Source of the DNA: Ignavibacteria bacterium | GTDB lineage: Bacteria; Bacteroidota; Ignavibacteria; Tepidaquicellales; OLB5 | Direction of reading: 5' to 3' | Length of the DNA stretch: 40,607 nt | NCBI GenBank assembly: GCA_030835025.1 | Contig: JAUQWS010000117.1 | Coordinates: 1 to 40,607 of the forward strand | Part shown: in pieces, positions 33,477 to 40,607 of the stretch | Numbering within the stretch: the stretch's first letter is position 1 | Layout: the number at the start of each line of letters is the position of its first letter | Notes under the pieces: generated by a model | Seen by the model: only the letters and a program-made list of their open reading frames with translations | What the model was told of the DNA's origin: nothing | The model's database searches: none | Translations under genes and position numbers: made by a program

Positions 33477-35386
33477 TTCTTCATCCCTGCGTTCTGCTTC
33501 CTGAGCTGCAGCTTCCTTCTCAAGTCAAGTATGTTGTGGAAGATCATGAATCCTATTAATCCGAAAATCATGAACATATAAAATCTGGTTATCCAGAAAA
33601 CTCCCGGTGAATCTTCTTCCGGGTTGTTAAGGTGTATTTTCTTCGTGAAGAGGACTTCAGTAGCCCCGGGATGGCACTTTCCGCAGGTTTCCGGAAGATT
33701 CTTTCTATTTATCGTTGAAAGTGAATCCGTTGATGGCCTTACATTATGGTAACTGTGACAGCTCTCGCAATTTGCTGCTTCTTTAGAACCTCCCCTTGTA
33801 GCAAGACCATGGAAACTTTCAAGATATGACTCTCCCATATTTGTCGGGAGATCATTCCTTTCAACAAGCTCAACAGAAGTATGGCAGTTTGAGCATAGCT
33901 TCACAATGTCTTTTGATTTTTGGGATTTGTTATCAATGTTTTTTGTCACTATTCCGTGATTGCCGTGGCAATTATTGCATGCCGGTGCATCCTGATTTCC
34001 CTTAGAAACTCCCACTTCGTGAATGCTGCCGGTGTACTGGTTCAGCTGGCTGGTATGACAATTTGACTGGCCGCAAGTTTTGGCAATATTGTTTTTGCTG
34101 ATCTTTGATGCCGGATTATCAGCGCTTTCCATTTCGTGTGCGCCATGGCACTGGTAACAAGTAGGGGCTTCAAATTTTCCGTCTTTCAGAGCAAGGTAAT
34201 GTACACTGTTCTGGTAACCGGTTATCAGCTCTTCTTCGCCCTTAAAGTTCTTATGTGGGATTTTTCCGTCTTTATGGCAGCTTAAACACTTATCCGTAAG
34301 ATTTAATTTTGTAAAATCGTTCGAAATCAAAGTGGACGTAATATCGTGCTCACCATGACAATCTGTACAAGTCGGTGCAGCAACATTCTTTTTTTCAAGC
34401 TCCTGACCATGCTTGGATTTCTTAAAACTTTCAACAACGTCTTTGTGGCACTTTCCGCACGTTTCTATCATTCTTGCCCTGTTGGTTGACGCCTTTGGAT
34501 TATCCCTGTTTTCGATCATGTGATCCCCGTGGCAATCCACACATCCAGCCGCTTCCAGAAGTCCCTGGCTATCTATTGAGGCGTGGATACTGGTTCTGTA
34601 ATGCGTAACAAAACTTGCAGAACCTTTTTCTTCGCCCGGGAACTTCTTTTCATCAAGATGGCATTTCAAACATGCCTGTGATTCTACAGAAATCTTTCCG
34701 CGAATTATCTTATGAGATCCGTGGCAATCCGTGCAGGTTGGAGCGTTCACATCCCCTCTTTTCAGAGTCGCCATATGTATGCTGTTCTTAAAATCTTTCT
34801 CATGCTCACCATGGCATTTGCCGCACAGTGCTGATACTTCCTTCTTGGTAATCGATTTCACTTTGTGTCCGCTGCCGTGACATCCCTCGCAGCCGATCTT
34901 GTTCTTTGCATGTACACTTTCGGAGTAATGTGAAATATTCTGATTCTTATGGCAGCTCAGGCAATTCTTTGTCTGGTCCTTTGCAAACTCTTTAGCAGAT
35001 CTTACATCGTGCTTGGTGTGGCAGTCATAACACGAAACCTTAGCGTGAACATTCGTTTCAAGAGGCTTTGATCCTTCATGGCAGTTTGCACATTTAACCT
35101 GCTGTGGTGTCTTTGTGTGAGGTACCTCATCCGGATTATAATTTTCATGGCAGTCTTCACACTCTGCAGCTGAATGCACGGAATTTTTGTGGGATTGCGG
35201 GTCAACAAAAAGCGAGATCTTCTTGCCGTTTTTCTCCATTGTCAGGTCCTTATCTTCGTGACAGGAAAGGCAAACATCCGTGCTCCCGCCGGAGATCCTT
35301 GAATAGCTGTCTGCAATGATCAGCAGCGCAGATATCAGCATAACCGTGGAAAAAATGAATATTATGTGTTTACCGTGAGTGTTCAT
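33473..35386 (-). CDS. 19-heme cytochrome with two membrane anchors
   Basis: 637 residues. N-terminal anchor (IIFIFSTVMLISALLIIAD) and a C-terminal helix (MFMIFGLIGFMIFHNIL). Between them lie eighteen CXXCH motifs and one CX4CH (CGQSNCH). Repeated units of the form CTDCHGxH (CTDCHGSH, CVDCHGDH, CTDCHGEH, CYQCHGAH, CNNCHGNH) point to internal duplication. The C-terminal helix followed directly by an overlapping cytochrome b gene suggests a stable membrane complex facing the periplasm. Second gene of the operon, 18 bases after the degenerate receiver gene. Confidence 0.9.
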   Translation of the reverse strand: MNTHGKHIIFIFSTVMLISALLIIADSYSRISGGSTDVCLSCHEDKDLTMEKNGKKISLFVDPQSHKNSVHSAAECEDCHENYNPDEVPHTKTPQQVKCANCHEGSKPLETNVHAKVSCYDCHTKHDVRSAKEFAKDQTKNCLSCHKNQNISHYSESVHAKNKIGCEGCHGSGHKVKSITKKEVSALCGKCHGEHEKDFKNSIHMATLKRGDVNAPTCTDCHGSHKIIRGKISVESQACLKCHLDEKKFPGEEKGSASFVTHYRTSIHASIDSQGLLEAAGCVDCHGDHMIENRDNPKASTNRARMIETCGKCHKDVVESFKKSKHGQELEKKNVAAPTCTDCHGEHDITSTLISNDFTKLNLTDKCLSCHKDGKIPHKNFKGEEELITGYQNSVHYLALKDGKFEAPTCYQCHGAHEMESADNPASKISKNNIAKTCGQSNCHTSQLNQYTGSIHEVGVSKGNQDAPACNNCHGNHGIVTKNIDNKSQKSKDIVKLCSNCHTSVELVERNDLPTNMGESYLESFHGLATRGGSKEAANCESCHSYHNVRPSTDSLSTINRKNLPETCGKCHPGATEVLFTKKIHLNNPEEDSPGVFWITRFYMFMIFGLIGFMIFHNILDLRRKLQLRKQNAGMKK

Positions 35387-35404
35387 TCAGGCAAAATCCT
35401 CATA

Positions 35405-35758
35405 TCATTTGTTCAATCCCATACAAACTTCGTCAACTGCCTTCTTAAGTTCGCTTAGTTTGAAAGGTTCTGAAATATTTGTGACTCCGTTGCTTTCCTG
35501 AGAGTCTGCACCCAATGAAGGCAAGCAGATTATCGGAATATTTCTGAATTTTTCCTTTATCTTCCTGTTCAACCCATCTTCTAAGCCCTTGTCAAGTATC
35601 AGGCAGTCAATGCGCGTATCGAATGCTTTTAGAAACTCTTCATCAATGTACTCTCCGCTTGTACAGAATACCGTGTACCTGCCTGCGTCCAGTGTCTTCC
35701 GGATAAGTGAGCAGATCTCGCTCTTGGCAGTAATAATTTGTATTTTGAAGTTTTCCAT
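35405..35758 (-). CDS. degenerate stand-alone receiver domain
   Basis: 117 residues with the beta/alpha order of a receiver. A possible phosphoacceptor is D56 in CLILDKGLEDG. The N-terminal acidic pair that binds Mg2+ is missing (the strand reads IQIITAKSEICS), and the conserved Lys-Pro near the end is Glu-Pro (ISEPFKLSEL). Normal phosphorylation is therefore unlikely. It has no output domain. It is the first gene behind the sigma-54-like promoter, ahead of the cytochromes, and may act as a feedback partner of the NtrC-type activator encoded next to it. That role is a guess. Confidence 0.75.
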   Translation of the reverse strand: MENFKIQIITAKSEICSLIRKTLDAGRYTVFCTSGEYIDEEFLKAFDTRIDCLILDKGLEDGLNRKIKEKFRNIPIICLPSLGADSQESNGVTNISEPFKLSELKKAVDEVCMGLNK

Positions 35759-35788
35759 ATACTCTATATATATCTATTTATAGATACT

Positions 35789-35804
35789 TACAAATTGCGT
35801 GCCA
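35789..35804 (-). promoter_or_regulatory. sigma-54-like promoter of the cytochrome operon
   Basis: Minus strand TGGCACGCAATTTGTA: -24 element TGGCACG, four bases, then TTG at -12. Compared with the consensus TGGCACG-N4-TTGCA only the C after TTG differs. It lies 31 bases before the ATG at 35758. A second site with the same first seven bases and spacing is at 37505-37520, and the sigma-54 activator gene lies between them. Confidence 0.7.
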
Positions 35805-35850
35805 TAAAACAAAGCATATATTGAATTTTTTTGATGTGCAGGGACGAAAC

Positions 35851-35867
35851 TGTGGATTTAATCTACA
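35851..35867. promoter_or_regulatory. candidate activator-binding inverted repeat
   Basis: TGTGGATT-T-AATCTACA, one mismatch in 8-bp arms, centred about 80 bases upstream of the expected start of the cytochrome operon, a usual place for an NtrC-type enhancer. A related but weaker TGATGAT-TTTT-ATCCACA lies at 37460-37477 before the other promoter. Confidence 0.3.
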
Positions 35868-35957
35868 AAAACTGTGATTCAAATAGGGGAATGGACAGGG
35901 ATAAAATTCTACTTATTTTATCGAAAAGAACCCGGTACTAACCGCTTATTCAATTTC

Positions 35958-37301
35958 TTAATCCAGCTCATATTCTTTTATCTTCTTGTAGAGAGTTTTC
36001 CGGTCAATACCCAGCACTTTAGCGGCCTGAAGCTTGTTCCATCCGTTTTCTTCAAGCACTTTGCGAATATATACCTTTTCAAGGTCTTTAAGGTCCATAC
36101 TGCCGGATAGATTGATAGAATTGTCGTCATTTTCCGAAGGATTCAGGAACTTGAAACTGTGTTTGCCAAGCACGTCTGAATCAGCAGAAATGACAGCCCG
36201 CTCAATAACATTTTCAAGCTCCCGCACATTTCCTTTCCAGTTGTGATTCATCAGCAAGTCAATTGCGTCGCTTTTCAGGACTGCGTTCTTGTTCATCTTT
36301 TCGGAAATCTTCTTGATGAAATGATTTGCAAGCAGAGGGATATCTTCTTTTCTCTCATTTAACGGAGGAAGCGATAATGAAACAGTTGCAATTCTGTAAA
36401 ATAGGTCTTCACGGAATTTTTTTTCAGCAATAAAATCCTTTATGTTCTGGTTGGTAGCTGAAATCAGTCGTACGTCCACTTTTTTTACTTTGTCGCTTCC
36501 CAGGGGTTTTATCTCCCAAGTTTCTATGACTCTTAGAAGTTTTGATTGCAGAACAAAGGGCATTTCGGCTATTTCGTCAAGGAGAAGTGTTCCGCCGTGA
36601 GCAAGCTCAAATACACCCTTTTGCGCGTCTACAGCACCGGTATATGCACCTTTTGTATGTCCGAAAAGTTCACTCTCAAGCAGGTTATCGGGTATTGCAC
36701 TGCAGTTAATGGCTATGAACGGTCCGTTAGAACGTGAGCTGTTAAAATGAATTGCCCTGGCAACGAGCTCTTTGCCGGTTCCGCTTTGACCTTCTATGAG
36801 AATATTTGCATCTGTGCGCGCAACATTCTTAATCATTTCAAAAACATTTTTCATCTTGCGGCTGGAACCTATCATGTTGCTGAATGAAGCTGTATCCTCT
36901 ATTTGAGTTCTGAGGTTTTTTACCTGTGCATTAAGCCTGATATTTTCAATTGCTTTATCGACTTTAATGATGAATTCTTCAAGATTGAATGGTTTGCCGA
37001 TGTAGTCAAATGCCCCCATTTTCATTGATTCCACTGCAGAATCAATAGATGCAAATCCCGTTATCATAATAAAAAGAGTTTCTTCCTGCTTGATTTTCAG
37101 CAGGTCAAGTCCGCTTACATCCGGCATTTGAAGATCGGAGATTATAATGTCAAAATTCCCGTTTTCTATCAGTTCTTTTGCCTTTACGCTGCTGTTTTCA
37201 GTAACAGGGTTCAGGCCTTTCTTTTCGAGCACTTTCCTCAGCAAAATCGTTGAATTTGGCTCGTCATCAACTATAAGTATTTTTATTTCTTCGTTCAGCA
37301 T
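35958..37301 (-). CDS. NtrC-family sigma-54-dependent response regulator
   Basis: 447 residues with full domain order. Receiver 1-120 (D12/D13, phosphoacceptor D56, K103); AAA+ domain about 140-375 with Walker A GQSGTGKE (171-178), the sigma-54 contact loop GAYTGA (218-223, Tyr in place of Phe) and Walker B GGTLLLDE (236-243); Fis-type helix-turn-helix at the end (NGWNKLQAAKVLGIDRKTLY). It should activate sigma-54 promoters when phosphorylated. No matching histidine kinase gene is next to it. It stands between two sigma-54-like promoters, that of the cytochrome operon on one side and that of the T9SS cytochrome on the other. Confidence 0.95.
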   Translation of the reverse strand: MLNEEIKILIVDDEPNSTILLRKVLEKKGLNPVTENSSVKAKELIENGNFDIIISDLQMPDVSGLDLLKIKQEETLFIMITGFASIDSAVESMKMGAFDYIGKPFNLEEFIIKVDKAIENIRLNAQVKNLRTQIEDTASFSNMIGSSRKMKNVFEMIKNVARTDANILIEGQSGTGKELVARAIHFNSSRSNGPFIAINCSAIPDNLLESELFGHTKGAYTGAVDAQKGVFELAHGGTLLLDEIAEMPFVLQSKLLRVIETWEIKPLGSDKVKKVDVRLISATNQNIKDFIAEKKFREDLFYRIATVSLSLPPLNERKEDIPLLANHFIKKISEKMNKNAVLKSDAIDLLMNHNWKGNVRELENVIERAVISADSDVLGKHSFKFLNPSENDDNSINLSGSMDLKDLEKVYIRKVLEENGWNKLQAAKVLGIDRKTLYKKIKEYELD

Positions 37302-37459
37302 TTAGACGCTAATTCACCCAAAAATAAATAATTTCTACACAAATATATACCTGCAAATCCAATGGTTTTATGACAAAAATCATACTCTTTTCTGACTGCA
37401 ATCATACAATGCCTCAATTTCAGCAAGATTTTGAAAAACAGTGGGTAATAATTCCCCTT

Positions 37460-37477
37460 TGATGATTTTTATCCACA
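37460..37477. promoter_or_regulatory. weak candidate activator site
   Basis: TGATGAT-TTTT-ATCCACA, five of seven arm positions complementary, centred about 64 bases before the expected start of the 37583 transcript. Related by the ATCCACA half to the repeat at 35851. Weak evidence. Confidence 0.2.
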
Positions 37478-37504
37478 AAACCACTCTGAAACGGCTATTT
37501 TTTC

Positions 37505-37520
37505 TGGCACGCTATTTGAT
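37505..37520 (+). promoter_or_regulatory. sigma-54-like promoter of the T9SS cytochrome
   Basis: TGGCACGCTATTTGAT: -24 element TGGCACG, four bases, then TTG, with A where the consensus has C. Expected start near 37532, leaving a leader of about 50 bases that ends in AGGAGG before the ATG at 37583. Confidence 0.7.
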
Positions 37521-37582
37521 GTATAGATAGTCAGAAGATTTAACTAATTATGACAAAACCAAACAATTTAGGAGGATTCACA

Positions 37583-39691
37583 ATGAGACGGACAGTGACT
37601 ATTTTTGCGTTAGTCGTTTTCTGCGCCGGGTTGGTATTTTCAGTACCAAGAGTTAAGATAGTAACCGAATACGTTACACCCGATATGCTTGCAACAAACA
37701 GTGCCTTCACAGGTGATTCTACTGTGGCAAATGGTCTGCGCACAGTGGCAAAAGGCACTTATGTATATTTTAGGGCATGGAATTTTGGGGATACCGCTGT
37801 TATTACAAGCTCAACCTGGACTATGCTTCAAAAACCGGCAGGTTCAAATGCAACACTTGCAAGTCTGACCGGACTGTCTACCTGGCGGAAATTCAAAGCC
37901 GACCTGACAGGAACTTACAGAGTTCAGGTATCGATAGTTACTTCAACAGGTACTAAAGATACTACTGCAGAAGTTTATGCATCAACATATGTTGGAACCG
38001 GAAAGTTTGATAACGTACCTGCTACTTTTCCCAATTGTATGACATGCCACTCAGGTCAGCAGAAATTTGATGATATATTTAACAGGTGGAAATTAACAGG
38101 ACATGCAACATCATTCAAAACCGGGATATCAACAACAAATTCAGGTTTCGGACCCTCATGTTTCAAATGTCACACTATGGGATATGACCAGAATATAGTT
38201 GCAGAAAACAATGGATTTGATGACAAAGCCAGGGAACTTGGATGGAATTGGACAAATTATGCCCCACCCAAACCGGGCAATTGGGATACACTTAAGAACC
38301 GCTTTGCTCCGCTTGTAGCGTTTGCTAATGTTGGATGCGAAAGCTGTCACGGTCCCGGAGGCGAACACGTATTTGGCGGCGGAGATACAACCAAAATTAT
38401 GAAATCTGTTAATGAGGGTGTTTGCGGAAAGTGCCATGATTCACCGCCTAACGGTCCGATCTTCAAACAATGGAAGAATGCAAGACATTCAAATGTTGTC
38501 TGGAGCAGTTCATTTGCACAGAACAACAATGGTACAAATGACCTCGGTAACTGCATAAGATGTCATGACGGACAGGGATATGTTAATTTTACAAAAGGAA
38601 TCGGAACAAACACCAACGGTTATCCGCGTTCGAAACACGAGATGGTTTCATGTGCAACTTGCCACGATCCTCATGGCAATAACAATGAATATGGATTGAG
38701 GAACAGGCCATCGAATTCAGATACACTTGCCAACGGTTATCATTACACAAATGTTGGTAACGGAATAGTTTGCCTTGATTGCCACAAATCAAGAAGAAAT
38801 ACAGCCACTTACGTGCAGACAAGAATTACAAGCTCAACGTGGGGACCGCATCATAACAGTCAGGGTGACCTTTACCTGGGTCAAAACCTTGCAACGTTTG
38901 GCGGCGCACCATACAGACAGACACAGCATTGGGCTTTCTTGCAGGATGCATGCGTTACTTGTCATATGGCACCGACTGACACAACTTCTACCAACAGAGA
39001 TAAAGTTGGCGGTCACGCACTTTACCTTCACAATGAAGCAACAGATTACGACCACCTGAAAGCTTGCCAGAGCTGTCACGCTGGAAAAACCAGGTTCGAC
39101 CAATTCATAGCCGATGCTGATTATGATGCAGACAACGTTGTTGAGCCATGGAGACTAGAAGTTGCAGGAAGTTTAACAAGGTTGGCTATGCAGCTTCCTC
39201 CATATGGTATAGATTCCGTAGCATGGCAGTTAATTGCTGCTGATACGCTTAATCCTAATCATTTGAATATGAAGAAAGCGTATCTTAATTATCTCTCAAT
39301 AAGAGACGGCGGCGAATATGGAATGCACAATGCCAAGTATGTTATAGATGCTTTGGTCGCTTCCAGGAATGCGCTCATCGGAATTATCAATTATTCCAAC
39401 GAAGTACCGGCGAAATTTGAACTTTCACAGAATTACCCGAATCCATTCAATCCTACAACGAAGTTCAAATTCTCCATTGCCAAACAGAAAGATGTGAAAA
39501 TAGTTGTGTTCGACATCATGGGGCGTGAAGTTACTACGCTTGTTAACGAGAAGAACATGGCAATTGGCAAATACACAGTTGACTGGGATGGCAGGAATGG
39601 AGTCGGAAACGAAGTAAGTTCCGGTGTCTATTTCTACAAGATAGTTGCAGGTGATTTTGTAGAGACTAAGAAAATGATAATGCTTAAATAA
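37583..39691 (+). CDS. nonaheme surface cytochrome with T9SS sorting domain
   Basis: 702 residues from the ATG at 37583, preferred over an ATG 33 bases upstream because AGGAGG precedes it and a signal peptide follows at once (RRTVTIFALVVFCAGLVFSV). Residues 20-150 form an Ig- or PKD-like beta domain. Residues 150-520 carry nine CXXCH motifs: CMTCH, CFKCH, CESCH, CGKCH, CIRCH, CATCH, CLDCH, CVTCH, CQSCH. Segments such as CESCHGPGGEH recall the c554/multiheme family. Residues about 610-702 are a T9SS type A sorting domain (FELSQNYPNPFNPTTKFKFS, SSGVYFYKIV, ETKKMIMLK). The protein should gain heme in the periplasm and then be moved folded to the cell surface. Own sigma-54-like promoter, divergent from the activator gene. 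Confidence 0.92.
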   Translation: MRRTVTIFALVVFCAGLVFSVPRVKIVTEYVTPDMLATNSAFTGDSTVANGLRTVAKGTYVYFRAWNFGDTAVITSSTWTMLQKPAGSNATLASLTGLSTWRKFKADLTGTYRVQVSIVTSTGTKDTTAEVYASTYVGTGKFDNVPATFPNCMTCHSGQQKFDDIFNRWKLTGHATSFKTGISTTNSGFGPSCFKCHTMGYDQNIVAENNGFDDKARELGWNWTNYAPPKPGNWDTLKNRFAPLVAFANVGCESCHGPGGEHVFGGGDTTKIMKSVNEGVCGKCHDSPPNGPIFKQWKNARHSNVVWSSSFAQNNNGTNDLGNCIRCHDGQGYVNFTKGIGTNTNGYPRSKHEMVSCATCHDPHGNNNEYGLRNRPSNSDTLANGYHYTNVGNGIVCLDCHKSRRNTATYVQTRITSSTWGPHHNSQGDLYLGQNLATFGGAPYRQTQHWAFLQDACVTCHMAPTDTTSTNRDKVGGHALYLHNEATDYDHLKACQSCHAGKTRFDQFIADADYDADNVVEPWRLEVAGSLTRLAMQLPPYGIDSVAWQLIAADTLNPNHLNMKKAYLNYLSIRDGGEYGMHNAKYVIDALVASRNALIGIINYSNEVPAKFELSQNYPNPFNPTTKFKFSIAKQKDVKIVVFDIMGREVTTLVNEKNMAIGKYTVDWDGRNGVGNEVSSGVYFYKIVAGDFVETKKMIMLK

Positions 39692-39754
39692 AGATTCTCT
39701 TACGAACGTTTGGGTTTTGTTGGAATTAGTTAATTGAAAAATAACTCAAATGTG

Positions 39755-39782
39755 AAAACCCCCGTGAATACGGGGGTTTTCT
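39755..39782 (+). terminator. terminator of the T9SS cytochrome
   Basis: AAAACCCCCGT-GAAT-ACGGGGGTTTT, an 11-bp stem with the U tract included in the right arm, 64 bases after the stop codon. Confidence 0.93.
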
Positions 39783-39875
39783 GCTAACTGCTAAATCTGA
39801 TGACGAGTTAGATTGTCCTGCGGTTTCAGAAGTAAACAAAAATCATCTAATAAAGTTTATTCGGTGATAAATATC

Positions 39876-39907
39876 ATTGTAAAACATAACAGGCATCTTT
39901 AATTTTG
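39876..39907 (+). promoter_or_regulatory. Bacteroidota-type promoter of the last gene
   Basis: ATTG (39876-39879), 20 bases, TAATTTTG (39900-39907), matching TTTG-N19-21-TAnnTTTG. It lies after the terminator and about 48 bases before the ATG at 39956, so the last gene is not expected to follow the sigma-54 control of its neighbour. Confidence 0.55.
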
Positions 39908-39955
39908 CATTGGATATTAGAGGGAGAAAACTAATCCAATTGAAAGGGATATATT

Positions 39956-40607
39956 ATGAAAACAAAACTTTTTAACAGAAAAACCCTCGTCTTCCTCCTC
40001 GTATTGTTCTTCTCAAGTTCAGTACTCCTCTTTGGTGATCCAGGCGGAAGAACAGGCAGAACTCTTAAAACTTCAACAAATGGATGCGGAGGATGCCACG
40101 GGAGCGCCGCAACCACAGATGTTAATGTAACTTTTGCCGGTCCGGATACTGTGAACATAGGACAAACTGTTCAGTTCACCCTGACGGTAGCAAAAGCTTC
40201 AAAAACCGGCGCGGGGCTTGATATTGCAACAAGAAGGGGTACACTGGCTCCTGTATCAAACAATATCCATCTCTCAAACGGTGAGCTGACACACAATAAC
40301 AACATTTCCATGACAAACGGTTCAGTAACTGTCACATTCAGTTACACAGCTCCGGGTACTTCCGGATTTGATACTTTGTGGTCAACCGGGCTGGCTACAA
40401 ACAGCAACGGCGGCACAAGCGGAGATGATTGGAATTGGTCAGCTAACAGAAGAATTGTCATCAGGAATCCGGTAGGAATAGAGCCGAACAGTGTTGCTGC
40501 AGAATTTTCGCTTAGCCAGAATTATCCAAATCCATTCAATCCCGGCACTAAGTTCGATTTGAGTCTGAATAAAGAGGAAACTGTTTCAATAAAAGTTTTT
40601 GATCTAA
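39956..40607 (+). CDS. monoheme T9SS surface protein, choice-of-anchor V type (partial)
   Basis: 217 codons from the ATG at 39956 to the window end, still open. Signal peptide (KTLVFLLVLFFSSSVLLFG), then RTGRTLKTSTNGCGGCHGSA with one CXXCH. A beta-sandwich follows (VNVTFAGPDTVNIGQTVQFT, later VTVTFSYTAPGTSGFDTLWS). This layout matches the choice-of-anchor V domain proteins of Bacteroidota, which carry such a CxxCH near the N-terminus. The beginning of a T9SS sorting domain is visible (FSLSQNYPNPFNPGTKFDLS). Whether the single motif really binds heme in this family is not known to me. Confidence 0.85.
   Translation, partial: MKTKLFNRKTLVFLLVLFFSSSVLLFGDPGGRTGRTLKTSTNGCGGCHGSAATTDVNVTFAGPDTVNIGQTVQFTLTVAKASKTGAGLDIATRRGTLAPVSNNIHLSNGELTHNNNISMTNGSVTVTFSYTAPGTSGFDTLWSTGLATNSNGGTSGDDWNWSANRRIVIRNPVGIEPNSVAAEFSLSQNYPNPFNPGTKFDLSLNKEETVSIKVFDL

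Noticed and set aside
1-40607. CRISPR array, insertion sequence or prophage
   Set aside because: No evenly spaced direct repeats, transposase, integrase or phage structural genes were seen on reading both strands.

Overview
The window looks like a Bacteroidota-lineage bacterium, most likely of the Ignavibacteria/Chlorobi side. Evidence: four gene products carry a type IX secretion (T9SS) C-terminal sorting domain built around SQNYPNPFNP; several genes are preceded by the Bacteroidota-type -7 element TAnnTTTG; Shine-Dalgarno sites are often weak; and TTG or GTG starts are fairly common. I count about 100 c-type heme motifs (CXXCH plus a few CX3CH/CX4CH), so the cell is built for multiheme-cytochrome respiration.

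Layout. 1-640: end of a DUF1801 gene, then tRNA-Asp beside a decayed tRNA-Asp copy interrupted by two palindromes. 724-4140 (minus): small protein, cyclic-nucleotide-binding-type histidine kinase and a receiver/thioredoxin-reductase-like fusion. 4226-4393: an orphan coding remnant. 4546-7893 (minus): Tat-exported Fe-S protein, HybB/NrfD-type membrane protein and 13-heme cytochrome, a quinol-linked module without a hydrogenase. 8231-8668: flavin-binding PNPOx-like protein. 8803-13861 (plus): surface polysaccharide genes (flippase, two GT9 glycosyltransferases, O-antigen ligase). 13933-16475 (minus): two T9SS-exported propeller-like proteins. 16620-18670 (minus): OmpR-type two-component system. 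19147-22211 (plus): lipoprotein, CcmD-like 48-residue protein and CcmF-type heme lyase. 22341-22943: DUF2202 protein. 23072-35758 (minus): eleven-gene cytochrome operon. 35958-37301 (minus): NtrC-type sigma-54 activator. 37583-39691 (plus): nonaheme cytochrome with a T9SS sorting domain. 39956-end (plus): partial monoheme T9SS protein.

The most interesting unit is 23072-39691. The eleven-gene operon encodes three possible quinone-contact modules (cytochrome b, Fe-S/NrfD pair, NapC-like cytochrome), six multiheme cytochromes with 77 motifs, an outer-membrane barrel and a heme lipoprotein. It starts with a degenerate receiver domain. I find a sigma-54-like promoter (TGGCACG-N4-TTG) in front of this operon and a second with the same spacing in front of the divergent T9SS nonaheme cytochrome. 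The sigma-54 activator gene lies between them. My reading is a sigma-54-controlled electron conduit from inner membrane to cell surface whose outermost cytochrome is delivered by T9SS. The function is inferred from gene content.

A second regulatory finding: the 18-base direct repeat CTTAAAATT(A/G)CCTTAAAA occurs exactly 34 bases upstream of the -7 element of both the two-component operon and the neighbouring T9SS propeller operon, which suggests they form one regulon.
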